A DNA stretch of 64,000 nt from Luteimonas mephitis DSM 12574 (GTDB lineage: Bacteria; Pseudomonadota; Gammaproteobacteria; Xanthomonadales; Xanthomonadaceae), in contig NZ_AULN01000014.1 of the NCBI RefSeq assembly GCF_000422305.1, forward strand, positions 248,001 to 312,000, in the 5' to 3' direction. Under the pieces are notes generated by a model. It made no database searches and had not been told where the DNA came from. It saw nothing but the letters and a program-made list of their open reading frames with translations. Below are positions 1 to 8,916 of the stretch, piece by piece. The position numbers were made by a program, and so were the translations under genes. Position 1 is the first letter of the stretch; every line of letters begins with the position of its first letter.

Positions 1-557
1 CCGTCGAACTGCAGCTGCGGGTCGAGCTCGCCGAAATCCTTGAGCTCCGACAGCGGCGGCAGTTCGTCCAGGCGCTTGAGGCCGAAGTAGTCGAGGAAGC
101 CGCGCGTGGTGCCGAGCAGTTCCGGGCGGCCCGGGATGTCGCGGTGGCCGACGACGCGGATCCACTCGCGTTCTTCCAGCGCCTTGATGATATTGCTGTT
201 GACCGCCACGCCGCGCACCTGCTCGATCTCGCCGCGGGTGATCGGCTGGCGGTAGGCGATCAGGGCCAGGGTCTCCAGCGTGGCGCGGGTGTACTTGGTC
301 TGGCGTTCGGTCCACAGACGCGCCACCCATGCGTGCACGTCGGCCTTGACCTGGTAGCGCCAGCCGGAAGCCAGTTCGACCAGTTCCACGCCACGTTGGG
401 CGCATTCGGCCTGCAGCGATTCCAGCGCCTGGGGGATGCTGCCGTCGGGCGCGGGTTCGTCCAGCGGGAACAGTGCCTGCAGCTGCACCACGGTCAGCGG
501 CTGGTTGGCGGCGAGCAGGGCCGCCTCGACGATGCGTTTGATGAGTTGTTGATCCAT
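1..557 (-). CDS. scpB: Segregation and condensation protein B, 3' end missing
   Basis: ScpB binds ScpA and stimulates the SMC condensin that compacts and segregates the chromosome. Read from ATG at 557, the frame stays open to the window edge, so only the first 185 codons are present. The product starts MDQQLIKRIVEAALLAANQP and contains the conserved winged-helix stretch YRQPITRGEIEQVRGV followed by GHRDIPGRPELLGTT, both typical of ScpB. It lies 198 bp downstream of scpA on the same strand, a wider gap than in genomes where the two genes touch or overlap. The third subunit, Smc, is encoded at 25.6 kb in this window. Family and start are clear; the C-terminus cannot be seen. Confidence 0.93.
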   Translation of the reverse strand, partial: MDQQLIKRIVEAALLAANQPLTVVQLQALFPLDEPAPDGSIPQALESLQAECAQRGVELVELASGWRYQVKADVHAWVARLWTERQTKYTRATLETLALIAYRQPITRGEIEQVRGVAVNSNIIKALEEREWIRVVGHRDIPGRPELLGTTRGFLDYFGLKRLDELPPLSELKDFGELDPQLQFD

Positions 558-755
558 GAAGTCTTGTTCGTCAGCGGTGTGGTTTTCGCGGCCGTTGCCG
601 CGAATGCGGGAACCGGGGCGCTTTTTTGCCAGTGGTGCGTGGAAGTGCTCGTCGTTATTCCAGGAACCCGTGAGAACCGGGCGTGTTGCCGGCATGGGCT
701 GTAATCCCGGCGGGTTCCCGCCTTCTCGGCCATGACAGGCGAAACGCAGAGCGTC

Positions 756-1676
756 CTATCGCTCCGCATCGTCGTTGGCCGCGCCGTCGTCCTCGTCGAA
801 CTCGCTCGACAGCTCCAGCGCGGCGATGTCGCCGTCGCGGGTGGCCAGCGACTTGAGGTAGATCGGGCCGAGCGCGACTTCCTGCACGATCTCGAGCAGG
901 CGTTCCTTGGCCAGTTCCAGGATCGACAGGAAGGTGACCACCACGCCGAGCCGGCCTTCGCGGGCCTCGAACAGCGACTCGAAGCGGTGGAAGCTGCCGT
1001 CCTCAAGCCGGGTCAGCAGCTCGCCCATGCGCTGGCGCACGCTGAGCGCGTCGCGCTTGATCGCGTGGCCGGTGAAGAGCTCGGCGCGCTTGAGCACGTC
1101 GTGCAGTGCCAGCAGCATCTCGCGCAGGTCGACCGGCGGCGGCAGCCTGACGCTGGCGCGGTCGGGCACAAACGCGGCGGCCGGCGTGGTGTCGCGGTCC
1201 TGGCGGGGCAGGGCGTCGAGGTCTTCGGCGGCCTGCTTGAAGCGTTCGTACTCCTGCAGGCGCCGGACCAGGTCGGCGCGCGGGTCGTCCTCCAGCGCTT
1301 CGTCCTCGGTCGAGCGCGGCAGCAGCATCCGCGACTTGATCTCGGCCAGGATCGCGGCCATGACCAGGTACTCGGCAGCCAGTTCGAAGCGCAGGTCCTG
1401 CATCACCCCGATGTAGTCGACGTACTGCCGGGTGATCTCCGCGACCGGGATATCGAGGATGTCCAGGTTCTGGCGCCGGATCAGGTACAGCAGCAGGTCC
1501 AGCGGACCCTCGAACGCATCGAGGATGACTTCCAGCGCGTCCGGCGGGATGTACAGGTCCTGCGGGATCTGCAGCACGGCCTGGCCATGCACCACCGCCA
1601 GCGGCATTTCCTGCTGCTGCGGGTGCAAGGCCGCCTGGTGTTGCACAGGCACGGCGGACGCGGTGTCTTCGGTCAT
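756..1676 (-). CDS. scpA: Segregation and condensation protein A (kleisin)
   Basis: ScpA is the kleisin that bridges the Smc head domains and recruits ScpB. The 306-residue product has the family's core near residues 45-70 ([19 protein letters not shown]) and the following [11 protein letters not shown], then [18 protein letters not shown]. The C-terminal winged helix includes [16 protein letters not shown]. The frame is open about 120 bp further upstream, but that extension is arginine/proline-rich and unlike the family, so the ATG at 1676 (MTEDTASAV) is preferred. The N-terminal 40 residues before the core are longer than in many homologues. The gene precedes scpB in the same direction and is probably co-transcribed with it. 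Confidence 0.93.
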   Translation of the reverse strand: MTEDTASAVPVQHQAALHPQQQEMPLAVVHGQAVLQIPQDLYIPPDALEVILDAFEGPLDLLLYLIRRQNLDILDIPVAEITRQYVDYIGVMQDLRFELAAEYLVMAAILAEIKSRMLLPRSTEDEALEDDPRADLVRRLQEYERFKQAAEDLDALPRQDRDTTPAAAFVPDRASVRLPPPVDLREMLLALHDVLKRAELFTGHAIKRDALSVRQRMGELLTRLEDGSFHRFESLFEAREGRLGVVVTFLSILELAKERLLEIVQEVALGPIYLKSLATRDGDIAALELSSEFDEDDGAANDDAER

Positions 1677-2018
1677 GCGGTTCGCAGCCCCCTTGGGCCA
1701 CATGATGGGCGTTGGCGCGCGGCGGGGCCGCGGCCGGTTTGCAGCATTGCGGCGATGGGAGTCGCCAGTTCGAAGCGGATGGCAGCCGGACGCCAATGTG
1801 CGGCTCGCGCCGCGCGGTGTCGCGGCGTGGGACGGTGGAAGGTCGTCGGACTGGACCGGTGGGAACAGCGGGTCGGGCGTCCGGGGACGGGCCGCTGCAG
1901 GATCCCGGTCATGAAACCGGAAGCCAGAGTACGGTCTCGCACAGATCGTGTCCAGCGCGTGGCTGAATGCAGGCAGCTACAATTCGAAGCCTCCTCCAGC
2001 CCAAGGGAAACGCACCGC
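1677..2018. other. Divergent intergenic region, scpA to yciI-like gene
   Basis: These 342 bp separate two divergent genes and hold no convincing ORF. Two features suggest a promoter for the rightward gene: a TACAAT hexamer at 1978-1983 and a purine-rich AAGGGAAA about 10 bases before the ATG at 2019. No matching -35 box is obvious. Nothing else stands out beyond GC-rich sequence. Confidence 0.4.
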
Positions 2019-2318
2019 ATGTGGTACGCGATCGAAGGCCATGACGGCAGCGACGTGCTGGCGCGGCGCAAGCAGGCCCGCCCCGAGCACCTGGCGCGGC
2101 TGGCCGCCCTGCGCGACGCCGGCCGCCTGCTGGTGGCCGGTCCGTGCCCGGCCATCGATGCGCTGGATCCGGGGCCGGCCGGTTTCAGCGGCAGCATCGT
2201 GATCGCCGAATTCGGATCGCTGGAACAGGCGCGTGCCTGGGCCGACGCCGATCCCTACGTCGCCGCCGGCGTCTACGCCCGGGTCGACGTGCGCCCCTTC
2301 AACGCGGTGCTGCCGTGA
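2019..2318 (+). CDS. YciI-like (DUF/YCII domain) small protein
   Basis: This 99-residue protein has the ferredoxin-like YCII fold signature: [18 protein letters not shown] at the N-terminus, [22 protein letters not shown] in the middle, and a C-terminal [22 protein letters not shown]. YciI proteins are small, probably dimeric, and mostly of unknown reaction; a conserved His-Asp pair has been suggested as an active site. The ATG at 2019 follows an AAGGGAAA Shine-Dalgarno-like stretch, and upstream in-frame codons look non-coding. Its TGA overlaps the GTG of the next gene by two bases, implying translational coupling with the BolA-like gene. That pairing is common in proteobacteria near septation or condensin genes. 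Confidence 0.85.
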   Translation: MWYAIEGHDGSDVLARRKQARPEHLARLAALRDAGRLLVAGPCPAIDALDPGPAGFSGSIVIAEFGSLEQARAWADADPYVAAGVYARVDVRPFNAVLP

Positions 2319-2608
2319 CGGCCGCGGGGCCGCTGCCGCGCGACCGGCGCGTCGCCGCCATCCGCGCAGCCCTGCAGGCGGCGTTCGCGCCGACCGCGCT
2401 TGAAGTACGCGACGACAGCCATCGCCACGCCGGCCATGCCGGTGCCCAGGACGGACGCGGGCACTTCGACGTGGAGATCGCCAGCGAGGCGTTTGCCGGC
2501 CTGTCGCCCCTGGCCCGGCACCGTGCGGTCTATGACGCGCTCGGTGACCTGATGGTCACCGACATCCACGCCTTGTCCATCCGCGCGCGAACGCCGGCAG
2601 GCGATTGA
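2315..2608 (+). CDS. BolA family protein
   Basis: BolA proteins bind monothiol glutaredoxins and [2Fe-2S] clusters, and some act as transcription factors. The 97-residue product shows [15 protein letters not shown], then [32 protein letters not shown] and DIHALSI, the complete class II KH-like BolA fold with the conserved His and the RH..VY segment. The start is GTG at 2315, overlapping the stop of the YciI-like gene. The frame extends further upstream but there it only reads across the yciI gene. Whether it corresponds to BolA or IbaG/YrbA cannot be told from this sequence alone. Confidence 0.88.
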   Translation: MTAAGPLPRDRRVAAIRAALQAAFAPTALEVRDDSHRHAGHAGAQDGRGHFDVEIASEAFAGLSPLARHRAVYDALGDLMVTDIHALSIRARTPAGD

Positions 2609-2722
2609 CTCACGGCAGCGGTGACTGCTGCGTTGCAGCATCCGAAAAGCCTGTTTTTGCGGCGTATCGCGACCCGGCGGAACCAAGGCACGCTGCCGTT
2701 ACATCGGCTTTACATTGATCGA

Positions 2723-2736
2723 TGGAAACGATTACA
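2723..2736. promoter_or_regulatory. Putative LacI-family operator upstream of the regulator gene
   Basis: The 14-mer TGGAAACGATTACA fits the two-fold symmetric pattern TGNAANCGNTTNCA with the central CG typical of LacI-family operators. It lies 33 bp before the regulator's GTG start, where a TTTACA (2709-2714) could serve as a weak -35. A second match lies at 19995-20008. Autoregulation is an inference. Confidence 0.6.
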
Positions 2737-2768
2737 GTCCGCCGCAGTGAACCGGCGCGGGAGGGCGG

Positions 2769-3827
2769 GTGAGCGTCACGATCAAAGACGTCGCGAAGCA
2801 GGCGAACGTATCCGTGGCGACGGTCTCGCGGGCCCTCAACGGCCATGAGAACGTGGCCGAGGCCGTGCGCGAGCGCGTGCTCAGCGTCGCCAACGAGCTG
2901 CGCTACAGCCCGCACCACGCTGCGCGCAGCCTCAGCAGCCGCCGCACCCACACCATAGGCGTGGTGCTGCCGGACCTGTACGGGGAGTTCTTCTCGGAGC
3001 TGATGCGCGGGATCGACCAGGGCGCCCGCGAGCGCGGCCTGCACCTGCTGGTCTCCAGCTACCACGGCAACCCGGCCGAACAGGGTGCGGCCTTGCGCGC
3101 CATGCGCGGGCGAGTCGACGGCCTGCTTGTCATGTCGCCGTTCGTGGGCGACACCGGAATGGTGCGCGACAACCTCAGTCCCGGGATGCCGGCGGTGCTG
3201 ATGAACAGCAGCGTCGCCGAAACCGGCCTGCGGGCGGTCAGCATCGACAACTACGGGGGCGCACGCGAAATGGTGCGGCACCTGGTGGCCGCGGGCCATC
3301 GCCGGATCGCCTTCATCGCCGGCCCGGACAACAATTTCGACGCCTCCGAGCGCCTGCGCGGCTACCGCGACGAGCTCGCCGCGAGCCTGCCCGATGCGCG
3401 GCCGTGGATCCTCGAAGGCGACTTCCACGAGGCCTCCGGCCATCGTGCCGGCGGCGAACTGCTGGTCGGTCCCGAGCGGCCGGACGCGGTGTTTGCTGCC
3501 AACGACATGATGGCGCTGGGCTGCCTGTTTGCGCTCAACCACGCCGGCGTCCAGGTGCCGCGCGACATCGCGATTGCCGGTTTCGACGATATCCCCCTTG
3601 CACGCTACGTGCACCCGTCGCTGACCACGATGCGCGTGGACATCGCCGCGCTCGGCGGCCGTGCGCTGCACATGCTGCTCGACAGCATTGCCGGGACACG
3701 GGCGGAGCCGGGCGATGGCATGGAGCAGGGGGAACCACTGGTTCCGGGATTGATGGTGCGTGACTCCAGCGTCGCCGGAGCAGGAGGAAGCATGGCGCGC
3801 GCGTCCGCCGCTGCCGCCGAGGCCTGA
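2769..3827 (+). CDS. LacI-family transcriptional regulator of the sugar locus
   Basis: The 352-residue protein begins with a textbook LacI helix-turn-helix (VTIKDVAKQANVSVATVSRA, residues 3-22) and the hinge-helix region RYSPHHAARSLSSRRTHTIG. A periplasmic-binding-protein-like sensor domain follows, with GVVLPDLYGEFFSELMRGI, AIAGFDDIPLARYVHPSLTT and MDIAALG-type signatures. The start is GTG at 2769. Such repressors usually respond to a sugar or sugar phosphate. It is the first gene of the carbohydrate locus, directly before the TonB receptor, and an operator-like 14-mer sits upstream of it and again at 20.0 kb before the beta-glucosidase. The effector is unknown. The C-terminal tail after about residue 335 (alanine-rich) is probably disordered. 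Confidence 0.92.
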   Translation: MSVTIKDVAKQANVSVATVSRALNGHENVAEAVRERVLSVANELRYSPHHAARSLSSRRTHTIGVVLPDLYGEFFSELMRGIDQGARERGLHLLVSSYHGNPAEQGAALRAMRGRVDGLLVMSPFVGDTGMVRDNLSPGMPAVLMNSSVAETGLRAVSIDNYGGAREMVRHLVAAGHRRIAFIAGPDNNFDASERLRGYRDELAASLPDARPWILEGDFHEASGHRAGGELLVGPERPDAVFAANDMMALGCLFALNHAGVQVPRDIAIAGFDDIPLARYVHPSLTTMRVDIAALGGRALHMLLDSIAGTRAEPGDGMEQGEPLVPGLMVRDSSVAGAGGSMARASAAAAEA

Positions 3828-3925
3828 AACGGCAGGCGGCATCTGGACGCAGAAATCACGGCAACTACAAAAAGATCATCGTTGGCAGATGTCCCACATT
3901 GACCGGCCCTGGGAGGGGAGACGTC

Positions 3926-6900
3926 ATGAAGTCCACGCATCGTTCCACACGCAGACACAACCGCACGCTGCTGGCCTGCGCGCTGGCCAGCTGCATGCTG
4001 CTGGCCGCGCCGCAGGTCCTGGCGCAATCCACCTCGGCCACGATCCGCGGCCAGGTGTCCGCCGACTCGACCCCCGCGGGCGGCGCCACCGTGAAGGCAA
4101 CCAACCTGGCCACGGGCCTGACGCGCAGCGTGCAGAGCTCGGGCAGCGGCAGCTACTCGCTCGGCGGCTTGCCACCGGGCACTTACCGGCTGGATGTCAC
4201 GGCCAACGGCCAGACGAACACGCAGAACATCACCCTGCAGGTCGGCCAGACCGCGACCTTGAATCTCGGCGTCGGCGGCGTTGCCGAAACCGCGCCGGCG
4301 GGCGAGGCGACCACGCTGGAAGCGGTGCACGTCACGGCGCCGCTGGCGGTGGAGACCAAGACCTCCGAAGTCGCGACTTACGTGTCGCAGAAGCAGATCG
4401 AGGCGCTGCCGCAGGCCTCGCGCAACTTCCTGGCCTTCGCCGACACCGTGCCCGGCATGATCTTCGAGACCGCTGCGAACGGATCCAGCAAGCTGCGCAG
4501 CGGCGCGCAGAACTCGAATGGCATCAACGTCTTCATCGATGGCGTCGGCCAGAAGAACTATGTACTCAAGGGCGGCGTGAGCGGCCAGGACTCTTCCAGC
4601 GGCAGTCCGTTCCCACAGCTCGCGATCGGCGAGTACAAGGTCATCACGTCCAACTACAAGGCCGAATACGACCAGATCAGCAGCGCGGCGGTCACGGCGG
4701 TGACGAAGTCGGGTACCAATGAGTTTTCCGGGGACTTCTTCTGGGACCGCACCAGCGATGGGTGGCGAGACCCGACTTTCTCGGAGGAAATGCGCGGCAG
4801 CAAGGTGCCCTCGAGTGAAGAACAGTACGGCGCGGCACTCGGCGGGCCGATCATCCCCGACCGCCTGTTCTTCTTTGCGACCTACGAGCGCAAGGAGATC
4901 AATCGCCCGCGTGAGATCCGGTTGGGAACGAGCAACTTCGACCCGGCCTACATCACGCCGGAAATCCTGTCCTACCTTGGCTCGGCCAACGCCGCCTTCG
5001 AGCAGGACAACTACTTCGGCAAGCTGACGTGGCAGGCCAGCGACGATCACCTGATCGAGCTGTCGGCCAAGAGGCGCGAAGAGAATGAAGTCACCAACGT
5101 GGGCGACGGCCCCAACGTGCCCTCGTACGGAACGAGGAAGGCCAACGACAGCACTCGCGTCGACCTGCGCTGGCAGTGGAGTGGTGACACTTGGCTCAAC
5201 GACCTGCACCTGACGTCGGAAGATGACTTCTGGAGCCCGCGTCCGATCACCATCGGCCCGGGCAAGTCGATCCGCTCCACGCTGAGCAACTTCAACGACG
5301 GCGATACGCTGCTGAATATCGGCGGCGGGCCCGATTACCAGGACAAGGGCCAGAAGGGCCAATCCCTGCAGGACGACTTCACCTTCACCGGGTTCGACAG
5401 CCACACGATCAAGGCCGGCATCAAGTACAAGTCGGTCAAGATCAACGCATTCGAGCAGCAGCCATACAACCCGTTGTTCCGCTATGACCTCGCCGAGAAC
5501 ATCGACGACGGACGGACGGCCATCGCGGACTTCCTCCCGTGGCGGGTGGAATTCGGCGCGCCGCTGCCGGGCGTCGGTGATCGCGATGTCGAATCGCGCA
5601 ACAAGCAGTACGGGATCTACATCCAGGACGACTGGGCCGTCACCGAAAAGCTGATGCTGAACCTGGGCGTCCGCTACGACTTCGAGAAGACGCCCGGTTT
5701 CGAGAACTACGTGACCGATCCGACGCTGGTCGCTGCGTTGCGGAACTGGAGCAACATCCACGGACCGAACGTGGACTACGACATCGAGGACTACATCAGC
5801 AATGGCAGCAACCGCGACGCCGACAAGAACAATTGGGCACCGCGGCTGGGTTTCTCGTACGACCTGTTCGGCGACCAGCGCCACGTGATCTTCGGCGGTG
5901 CCGGCCGTTCCTACGACCGCAACCTGTTCGACTACCTGGCGCTCGAGCAATCGAAGAGCACGTTCCCGCGCTACACGTACTTCTTCGGCACCACCGACCA
6001 CCCCTGCGCCGCGGGCGCCGCGAACTGCGTGGCGTGGGATCCGGCCTACTATGACGTGGCGAACCTGTATTCGCTGGTGGCGGCCAATCCCAACCTCGGT
6101 TCCGAGGTCAACATGATCAAGAACGACCTGGAGACGCCGTACTCGGACCAGTTCAGCCTGGGCATGCGCAACACCTTCACCGTGTGGGAACACGACTGGA
6201 ATACTTCGGCGGCGATTGCGCATGTCAGGAGTTACGACGGCATCGTGTTCTCGCTGGGGAATCGCTGGCCGGATGGCAGCTTCCGGGATCCGGCCAAGCC
6301 GGGTGCGACCTGGGGCAGCCAGCCGTGGGGCTTCCCGATCCCCGGATACGGCACGCTGATCCTCGCCGAGAACGGGATCGAAACCAGGCTCAACCAGTTC
6401 CTGCTGTCGATCGAGAAGCCGTATACCAACTCTTCGCCCTGGGGCGTGACGATCGCCTACACCTACAGTGATGCCGAGGAGAACCGCCTCAACGCGGCGA
6501 ACAGCGACGAGCACTACAACTTCGACTATCCCAACCTCGATGGACTGCCGTTCATCACTTCGGTCGGAATCCCGAAGCACCGCCTGGTCGCGACCGGATT
6601 CGGCGACTTCTGGGGGATGACGTTCTCGAGCAAGCTCACGCTTGCCAGTCCCAACCCGAAGGATTCAACGAACTGCTACAACACGACGAGCACCGATAAT
6701 TGCTACTTCGACTCCTTCATCCCGGACGGGACGATCGGATTCAAGCAGCTCGATGTTGCGCTCCAGAAGACCTGGAACACGGGTACCGACCTGGAGTTCT
6801 ATGTCCGCGGCGACGTGTTCAACGTGTTCAACTGGAAGAACTACACCGACTACGACACCTGGCGTGGCGTACCCGGCAACGCGAACCCGAACTTCGGGAA

Positions 6901-6967
6901 CCGGAACGGCGTTGGCACGGTCTGGCCGCCGCGGATGTTCAAGTTGTCGTTCGGCCTCCACTGGTAA
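3926..6967 (+). CDS. TonB-dependent outer-membrane receptor with carboxypeptidase-regulatory-like N-terminal domain
   Basis: This 1013-residue protein should import a large substrate across the outer membrane using TonB energy. It has a cleavable signal peptide (basic start, hydrophobic LLACALASCMLLAAPQVLAQ), then a beta-sandwich CarboxypepD_reg-like module (about residues 33-115), a plug domain (about 130-270, containing QIEALPQASRNFLAF and VFIDGVGQKNYV), and a long beta-barrel ending in KLSFGLHW with a terminal aromatic residue. The ATG at 3926 is preceded by GGGAGGGGAG. This OAR-like architecture is abundant in Xanthomonadaceae sugar loci. Position between the LacI regulator and a glucanase implies oligo- or polysaccharide uptake; the ligand itself is inferred only from neighbours. 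Confidence 0.93.
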   Translation: MKSTHRSTRRHNRTLLACALASCMLLAAPQVLAQSTSATIRGQVSADSTPAGGATVKATNLATGLTRSVQSSGSGSYSLGGLPPGTYRLDVTANGQTNTQNITLQVGQTATLNLGVGGVAETAPAGEATTLEAVHVTAPLAVETKTSEVATYVSQKQIEALPQASRNFLAFADTVPGMIFETAANGSSKLRSGAQNSNGINVFIDGVGQKNYVLKGGVSGQDSSSGSPFPQLAIGEYKVITSNYKAEYDQISSAAVTAVTKSGTNEFSGDFFWDRTSDGWRDPTFSEEMRGSKVPSSEEQYGAALGGPIIPDRLFFFATYERKEINRPREIRLGTSNFDPAYITPEILSYLGSANAAFEQDNYFGKLTWQASDDHLIELSAKRREENEVTNVGDGPNVPSYGTRKANDSTRVDLRWQWSGDTWLNDLHLTSEDDFWSPRPITIGPGKSIRSTLSNFNDGDTLLNIGGGPDYQDKGQKGQSLQDDFTFTGFDSHTIKAGIKYKSVKINAFEQQPYNPLFRYDLAENIDDGRTAIADFLPWRVEFGAPLPGVGDRDVESRNKQYGIYIQDDWAVTEKLMLNLGVRYDFEKTPGFENYVTDPTLVAALRNWSNIHGPNVDYDIEDYISNGSNRDADKNNWAPRLGFSYDLFGDQRHVIFGGAGRSYDRNLFDYLALEQSKSTFPRYTYFFGTTDHPCAAGAANCVAWDPAYYDVANLYSLVAANPNLGSEVNMIKNDLETPYSDQFSLGMRNTFTVWEHDWNTSAAIAHVRSYDGIVFSLGNRWPDGSFRDPAKPGATWGSQPWGFPIPGYGTLILAENGIETRLNQFLLSIEKPYTNSSPWGVTIAYTYSDAEENRLNAANSDEHYNFDYPNLDGLPFITSVGIPKHRLVATGFGDFWGMTFSSKLTLASPNPKDSTNCYNTTSTDNCYFDSFIPDGTIGFKQLDVALQKTWNTGTDLEFYVRGDVFNVFNWKNYTDYDTWRGVPGNANPNFGNRNGVGTVWPPRMFKLSFGLHW

Positions 6968-6974
6968 ACCCATC

Positions 6975-7002
6975 GCCGGCCACGCACGCATGCGTGGCCG
7001 GC
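6975..7002 (+). terminator. Strong hairpin between receptor and glucanase genes
   Basis: A perfect 12-bp stem (GCCGGCCACGCA paired with TGCGTGGCCGGC) closes a four-base CGCA loop just after the receptor stop. No U-tract follows, so it is more likely a transcript-stabilising or partial-termination hairpin than a full intrinsic terminator. It would allow higher expression of the receptor than of downstream genes. Confidence 0.6.
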
Positions 7003-7035
7003 CTTCATCCGACCTGATCGAGGTACTGGCCCCCG

Positions 7036-8916
7036 ATGTTCCGCCGCAGTTTCTCCGCAATCTTCTACCTGCCCGTTTGCCTGTTGCTGGTCCTGTCGGC
7101 ATGCAAGAAGATCGAAGAGCCCGAGCGGTCACCGCCGCCACAGCAATCACCCGCATCGGAACCCGCGGTGCCCGTGGCCGACCGGCCGGCGCCGGAGCCG
7201 GAAACCGCCGGCCAGCCCGCGCTGCCGCCGCTGTTCAAGGACATCGAGAAGCGCACGTTCCAGTTCTTCTGGGACACCACCAACGAAGTCAACGGGATGA
7301 CGCCGGACCGCTTCCCGTCGCGGCCGTTCGCGTCCATCGCGGCGATCGGGTTCGCGCTGACCGCGTATCCGATCGGCATCGAGAACGGGTGGGTGAGCCG
7401 GCGCCAGGCGGTCGACCGCACCTTGACCACGCTGGAATTCCTGCGTGACGCGAAGATGGGGCCGCAGAAGGAAGGCACCTCGGGCCACCGCGGTTTCTAC
7501 TACCACTTCCTCGACATGCAGAAGGGCCAGCGCTACGAGCCGTGGGTGGAGCTGTCGAGCGTGGATACGGCGCTGATGATGATGGGCGTGCTGTTCACGC
7601 GCGGCTACTACGACCATGACGACCCGCGCGAGGCGGAAATCCGGAAGATCGCCGACGAGTTGTACCGGCGCGTCGACTGGCCCTGGCTGCAGGTGCGCTC
7701 GCCGCTGATCTCGATGGGCTGGTATCCGGAAACCGGATTCATCGAGCACGACTGGGAAGGCTACAACGAGGCCATGCTGGTCTACATCCTGGCGCTGGGT
7801 TCGCCCACGCACCCGATCGAGCCGGACGCCTGGGCCGCGTGGACCAGCACCTACGACCGCGGCTGGGGCCAGTTCGAAGGCCAGGAGTACCTGAGCTTCG
7901 CGCCGCAGTTCGGCCACCAGTACAGCGAGGTGTGGATCGACTTCCGCGGCATCCAGGACGAGTACATGCGCGCGCGCGGCATCGACTACTTCGAGAACAG
8001 CCGCCGCGCGACGCTGGCGCAGCGCACCTACGCCATCGAGAACCCGATGAAGTGGAAGGGCTACGACGAGAACGTCTGGGGGCTGACCGCTTCGGACGGG
8101 CCGCAGCGCACGACGCAGCTGTACAACGGCGAGGAGCGCGAGTTCCGCCACTACAGCGCCCGCGGCGCGGGCCTGCGCGATGCCTATGACGACGGCACCA
8201 TCGCGCCGACCGCGGCGCTCGGTTCGCTGGTGTTCGCGCCGGAGGTGGTGATTCCGGCGGCGGTGGAGATGCACGAGCGATACGGCGACTTCCTGTACTC
8301 GAGCTACGGCTTCCTCGACTCCTTCAACCCCAGTTTCGACTACGACATCCCGCTCAAGACTGGCCGCCTGGTGCCGGGCAAGGGCTGGGTGGCGAGCGAT
8401 TACATCGGCATCGACCAGGGCCCGATCCTGGCCATGATCGCCAACTATCGCAACGAGTTCGTGTGGAACGTCATCAAGCGCGACCCCTACGTCCGCCTCG
8501 GCCTGGAACGCGCGGGTTTCACCGGAGGCTGGCTGGAGGCGGGCAAGGACGGGACGCAGGCGGAAGCGGAGCCGGGCGCAAGGACGCCCGCGCAGGATGT
8601 CGGCGGCAAACCCGGCAGCCACGCGCCGGCGCCGGTGAGGCCGCCGCTCAAGGCGCCGCCCGCGCCGCAACCGAACCTGCAATCGCTGCGGATACACTGC
8701 CAACATGCGCCAAGCCAAGCCATCGCCACGACGCTGCATCCCTCATGCGCCGCGGATGCTGGCCGGCTGGCGCGCGCTCGGATGCCTGCTGGCCATCGTG
8801 CTGCTGTCGGCCTGCGCACGGCAGCAGGCGCCGGCGCGCGAGACCATCACGTTCTGGGTCATGGGCTTCGAGGGCGAGCAGGTCGCGCGACTGCTGCCGG
8901 AGTTCGAGCGGCGTAA
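7036..8916 (+). CDS. Glucoamylase-domain lipoprotein (GH144-like, candidate endo-beta-1,2-glucanase)
   Basis: The product (626 codons to the first stop) starts with a lipoprotein signal, CLLLVLSAC with Cys23, so it should be membrane-anchored. Residues about 70-510 form an (alpha/alpha)6-barrel of the PF10091 'putative glucoamylase' type: FFWDTTNEVNGMTPDRFPS, GHRGFYYHFLDM, LSSVDTALMMMGVLF, YNEAMLVYILALGSP and DYIGIDQGPILAMIANYRN. Characterised members of this family include GH144 endo-beta-1,2-glucanases, so that activity is the best guess, not a demonstration. The last 70 or so codons (from about 8705) run out of frame over the next gene's signal peptide and look like accidental translation. 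A TGA at 8636-8638 in another frame may mark the ancestral end. The ATG at 7036 is preceded by a weak CGAGG. Confidence 0.85.
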   Translation: MFRRSFSAIFYLPVCLLLVLSACKKIEEPERSPPPQQSPASEPAVPVADRPAPEPETAGQPALPPLFKDIEKRTFQFFWDTTNEVNGMTPDRFPSRPFASIAAIGFALTAYPIGIENGWVSRRQAVDRTLTTLEFLRDAKMGPQKEGTSGHRGFYYHFLDMQKGQRYEPWVELSSVDTALMMMGVLFTRGYYDHDDPREAEIRKIADELYRRVDWPWLQVRSPLISMGWYPETGFIEHDWEGYNEAMLVYILALGSPTHPIEPDAWAAWTSTYDRGWGQFEGQEYLSFAPQFGHQYSEVWIDFRGIQDEYMRARGIDYFENSRRATLAQRTYAIENPMKWKGYDENVWGLTASDGPQRTTQLYNGEEREFRHYSARGAGLRDAYDDGTIAPTAALGSLVFAPEVVIPAAVEMHERYGDFLYSSYGFLDSFNPSFDYDIPLKTGRLVPGKGWVASDYIGIDQGPILAMIANYRNEFVWNVIKRDPYVRLGLERAGFTGGWLEAGKDGTQAEAEPGARTPAQDVGGKPGSHAPAPVRPPLKAPPAPQPNLQSLRIHCQHAPSQAIATTLHPSCAADAGRLARARMPAGHRAAVGLRTAAGAGARDHHVLGHGLRGRAGRATAAGVRAA

